A DNA stretch of 64,000 nt, taken from assembly GCA_017476665.1 (NCBI GenBank), contig JAFUZJ010000019.1, positions 149,973-213,972 on the forward strand, in the 5' to 3' direction. Shown piece after piece: positions 61,410 through 64,000 of the stretch; the first letter of the stretch is position 1, and every line of letters starts with the position of its first letter. The stretch is from Lachnospiraceae bacterium (GTDB taxonomy: Bacteria > Bacillota > Clostridia > Lachnospirales > Lachnospiraceae). The notes beneath the pieces were generated by a model that was not told the DNA's origin, made no database searches, and was given only the letters and a program-made list of their open reading frames with translations. The position numbers were made by a program, and so were the translations under genes.

Positions 61410-62318
61410 CTACTCCAAATTATACTGCTTAATCAATCCGTCAACCACTCTCACCAGATTTCCGATCTCAGGCTTTGAGAGCTGTGCATCCGCACCCAAT
61501 GCGGCACCCTTCCGCTTCATCTCATCGTTTACCAATGACGAGAAGATAACAACCGGAATATTTGCAGTATCCGGATCTTCCTTCACAAGCTTTGTCAGAT
61601 GATGTCCATCCATCTCCGGCATCTCGATGTCCGTGATCAAAAGCTTCACATGCTCATCCAGGGTTCCGTCATCCCTGCACTGACAAATGACATCATACGC
61701 CTTCTGACCGTTCTCTGTATGGATCAGATTGTGATATCCTGCCCCGCGCAGCGAATCTACAATCAGCTTATTCAGAAGCGGTGAATCCTCAGCAATCAAA
61801 ATAGGCACATCGCATCTTCTGCGCTCACCGAGCTCAGTGATCTCCGATACCTTCAGACCTGTCTCAGGATTGATGTCCGTCACGATCTTCTCGAAGTCCA
61901 GAATGATGATCAGCTTTCCATTCTGCTTGATGATACCGGTGGCAACACTTTCCTCCGTCGTAGAGATTGTTGCATCCGGCTTAATGATATCTCTCCAGGA
62001 AACTCGATGAATTCCGAGAACCGCTTCCACATGAAATGCAATATCCAATTTATTAAAGTTGGTAATGATAAACAGTCCGCCGGGCTGGGATTCTCCGCGG
62101 CCAAGACAATTTCTCAGATCAATTGCCGTGATCATCGTATCACGCGGCATAAACAATCCTTCTATACTGGGATGTGCATTTGGAACCGGCGTCAATGACT
62201 GATATGTAATGATCTCTTTGATCTTCGCAACATTGATTCCGTAAGAATTCCCATCCAGAGTGAACTCCAGAACCTCCAATTCATTTGTTCCGTTTTCCAA
62301 TAATATCTTAGTATCCAT
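61410..62318 (-). CDS. cheV: Chemotaxis protein CheV (CheW domain + receiver)
   Basis: CheV is a chemoreceptor-coupling protein whose receiver domain tunes signalling. It has 302 residues. The CheW-like domain (about 12-155) has EVLEFTLDGNSYGINVAKIKEI and PGGLFIITNFNKL. The receiver (about 175-300) has the acidic pair in ILIAEDSPLL, the phospho-Asp in LLITDIEMPEMDGH and a conserved Lys in LSKPEIG. A start at 62318 fits the GAGG site. The gene has its own promoter. Confidence 0.96.
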   Translation of the reverse strand: MDTKILLENGTNELEVLEFTLDGNSYGINVAKIKEIITYQSLTPVPNAHPSIEGLFMPRDTMITAIDLRNCLGRGESQPGGLFIITNFNKLDIAFHVEAVLGIHRVSWRDIIKPDATISTTEESVATGIIKQNGKLIIILDFEKIVTDINPETGLKVSEITELGERRRCDVPILIAEDSPLLNKLIVDSLRGAGYHNLIHTENGQKAYDVICQCRDDGTLDEHVKLLITDIEMPEMDGHHLTKLVKEDPDTANIPVVIFSSLVNDEMKRKGAALGADAQLSKPEIGNLVRVVDGLIKQYNLE

Positions 62319-62365
62319 ACCCCGCACCTCGCCTTATTTATTCCGAAATAAGTAACTTCTAAAAT

Positions 62366-62393
62366 ATTATAACATATTTCACAGAAAAGGAAA
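62366..62393 (-). promoter_or_regulatory. Promoter of cheV
   Basis: On the minus strand a perfect TATAAT (62366-62371) with a weak -35 TTTCCT (62388-62393), spacer 16 bases. Confidence 0.6.
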
Positions 62394-62469
62394 CCATAAA
62401 TTCATAAAAATTGTGAAAATTTTAGCCAGATAGATTCAGTTACCCTCTCTTTAAACCACGCTCAGGAAA

Positions 62470-63432
62470 TCATTCGGTATACCGTTCCAAATCGGATAAA
62501 CTGTAAACCTTTATATCCGCCTCCTCATAGGTGACGCGGTCTGCCAGCAAAACTTTCATCGGTTCCGGACGATATTTCTCTGTGATCAGATCTGAATATT
62601 CCTCCAGCGACAGATCACAAAAAATCGGTCCAAAAGCATAAAACTGCAGGTCGTATGCATCAAAATAAACGTGAAAACCGTTTTCATCCAATGTCCACAC
62701 CAATGCATTCTCAGCCACCATTTCCTCAATCCTCGGGAGCATCTCCGCATTTTCGTCATCCGTAAACCGATATTCCTTCTGGGCGGCCGGTACCAAATTT
62801 TCCAAAATGATCTGTGGCAATTTCTTCATCTGTTCTGCATCACTGATCACATCCGCCAAAGGCAGCCTCTCCCCACTCTGTGTGTCATACACCACACTCT
62901 CAAACCACATATCCGGATGGGCTCCGTTATAATAACCTTCATAAACAATACGATACCCAAACATCTTATCGTCTGCGCGAAAGATTTCCGCCGAGGCCGT
63001 GCGCTGATTTGACGTGGCAAGCCAATACTCTGCCCCCTCCATAGCAAGGGCGGTCGCATTTGCCAATTCCTCAACGGCCTCTTCACTGATGGCTTCATTG
63101 TCCTCCTGCAATCGACCTGCCAACTGCAGGAATTGCGCCTCAGCTTCCTGTGTCAGCGAAAACTCCGGATATACTATATAGGCATAGGGAAAATTTTCTG
63201 TTTCTGTTTGCAGCCTCAGTTCCGATTCGATCCGATTATTCGTCACCGTCAGGCCAAACTCCGTTATCGTTTCAACAGATTCACGCCCAGAAAATGATGC
63301 CTCGGCACTGCCAGACTCTTTGTACATCAACAAAGCTTCTTCCGAAACAAACCCTTCCGTACCGTTGGCACACCCACATAGACAAATGCACCCTGCGATC
63401 AATATAAAAAACCGACACTTCCAATATCTCAT
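62470..63432 (-). CDS. DUF3298 domain lipoprotein
   Basis: The product has 320 residues. The signal ends in a lipobox around Cys21 (LCGC). The exported domain resembles DUF4163/DUF3298 (RsiV-like outer domain): FPYAYIVYPEFSLTQEAEA, the Gly/Tyr segment YEGYYNGAHPDMWFESVVYD, and FYAFGPIFCDLSLEEYSDLI near the end. RsiV binds lysozyme through such a domain, but there is no sigma factor here. AGGAGG lies 5 bases before the ATG at 63432. Confidence 0.8.
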   Translation of the reverse strand: MRYWKCRFFILIAGCICLCGCANGTEGFVSEEALLMYKESGSAEASFSGRESVETITEFGLTVTNNRIESELRLQTETENFPYAYIVYPEFSLTQEAEAQFLQLAGRLQEDNEAISEEAVEELANATALAMEGAEYWLATSNQRTASAEIFRADDKMFGYRIVYEGYYNGAHPDMWFESVVYDTQSGERLPLADVISDAEQMKKLPQIILENLVPAAQKEYRFTDDENAEMLPRIEEMVAENALVWTLDENGFHVYFDAYDLQFYAFGPIFCDLSLEEYSDLITEKYRPEPMKVLLADRVTYEEADIKVYSLSDLERYTE

Positions 63433-63470
63433 GGTTTCCTCCTAAACAACTATATTGCTTTATATACAAC

Positions 63471-63499
63471 ATTTTACCACTGTAAATTGCATAGTACAA
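63471..63499 (-). promoter_or_regulatory. Promoter of the DUF3298 lipoprotein gene
   Basis: On the minus strand TTGTAC (63494-63499), a 17-base spacer, then TAAAAT (63471-63476). Confidence 0.6.
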
Positions 63500-63530
63500 T
63501 TTTCTATAATACTTCCGCGTGTGATTGGCA

Positions 63531-63558
63531 TAAAAAAACACCGAGCTAACTCGATGTT
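63531..63558 (-). terminator. rRNA operon terminator
   Basis: On the minus strand AACATCGAG pairs with CTCGGTGTT (one G-U pair) and is followed by six T. It lies 127 bases past the 23S 3' end, and no 5S gene is found between. Confidence 0.85.
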
Positions 63559-63684
63559 TTACATAACAAATAAAATATTATATCACATTGAATCTATGAC
63601 TCATATTGTATCGCAAGATACCTATTGTACCCTCAAAACCGAACACGAATCTCTCTTTCACATCTCTCTCTTCTATCACGACTT

Positions 63685-64000
63685 ATTGGATAAGCTCTGG
63701 ACCGATTAGTAAATGTCAGCTCCATGCATTACTGCACTTCCACCTCATTCCTATCTACCTCATACTCTCTAAGGGGTCTTAAAAGTTTCCCTTGCGGGAA
63801 CTTTGGATATCTCATCTTGAGGGGGGCTTCACGCTTAGATGCCTTCAGCGTTTATCCCTGCCGGACTTGGCTACTCTGCCATGGATCTGATACCCAACAG
63901 ATACACCAGTGGTCCGTCCATCCCGGTCATCTCGTACTAAGGACAGCTCCTCTCAAATATCCTCCGCCTGCGCCGGATAGGGACCGAACTGTCGCACGAC
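63685..64000 (-). rRNA. 23S ribosomal RNA, 3' part (5' side beyond the window)
   Basis: The minus strand reads the domain VI end of 23S rRNA. The sarcin-ricin loop region lies near 63925-63938, followed by GGGATAAACGCTGAAGGCATCTAAGCGTGAAGCC in parts, and the last helix near CTAATCGGTCCAGAGCTTATCC. The 3' end is estimated from that terminal helix. Two bases differ from near-universal 23S positions (63929 and 63994). Confidence 0.95.

Noticed and set aside
62470-63432. RsiV anti-sigma factor
   Set aside because: The outer domain is DUF3298-like, but the protein is a lipoprotein with no cytoplasmic sigma-binding part, and no sigma gene is adjacent.

Overview
The window looks like a chromosomal segment of a Gram-positive anaerobe of the class Clostridia, most likely family Lachnospiraceae. 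This is inferred from the Firmicutes order ylxM-ffh-rpsP-khpA-rimM-trmD, the rnc-smc-ftsY block, strong GGAGG ribosome-binding sites, a T-box-controlled trp operon, an acetate fermentation pair (pta-ackA), UPF0210/ACT proteins, and meso-diaminopimelate dehydrogenase beside lysA. Nearly every gene is on the minus strand. The plus strand carries only tmcAL, a tRNA-Leu and a tiny toxin-like gene.

Layout in window order. 1-5520: translation and SRP operon (promoter at its right end) ending in a TrmD-acetyltransferase fusion and a truncated membrane glycosyltransferase-like gene. 5563-9564: DUF3048 lipoprotein, zinc-ribbon protein, YitT-type membrane protein, threonine deaminase. 9584-17470: ftsY, smc, rnc, acpP, plsX, rpmF and a YceD-family gene. 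17499-23032: trpEGCBA behind a tryptophan T-box, without trpD or trpF. 23040-26212: a chemoreceptor with a binding lipoprotein. 26368-32223: a two-component envelope module with an amidase-deacetylase fusion. 32302-34634: ackA and pta, divergent from tmcAL. 36072-44455: UPF0210, ACT, metallo-hydrolase, an FtsA-like protein, coaE, polA and a small zinc-finger membrane protein.

44566-45175 holds tRNA-Leu(CAA), then a compact locus I read as a par/Fst-type type I toxin-antitoxin system. A 28-residue hydrophobic peptide gene converges on a short antisense RNA. The two share a 13-bp stem terminator and two pairs of direct repeats, one pair covering the toxin start codon. This is the most interesting system in the window.

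45363-50838 holds two sigma-factor modules: sigma, membrane protein and ABC transporter; and ECF sigma with a DUF4179-like membrane regulator. 50896-56364 is a diaminopimelate/cell-wall operon (ddh, lysA, S66 peptidase, HipA-like protein, deacetylase, DUF896). 56520-62393 holds ung, hisHF, a 741-residue low-complexity membrane protein and cheV. A DUF3298 lipoprotein follows, and the window ends in the 3' part of a 23S rRNA gene on the minus strand with two unusual bases at conserved positions.

All functional names rest on motif and family recognition by eye. No database search was run.
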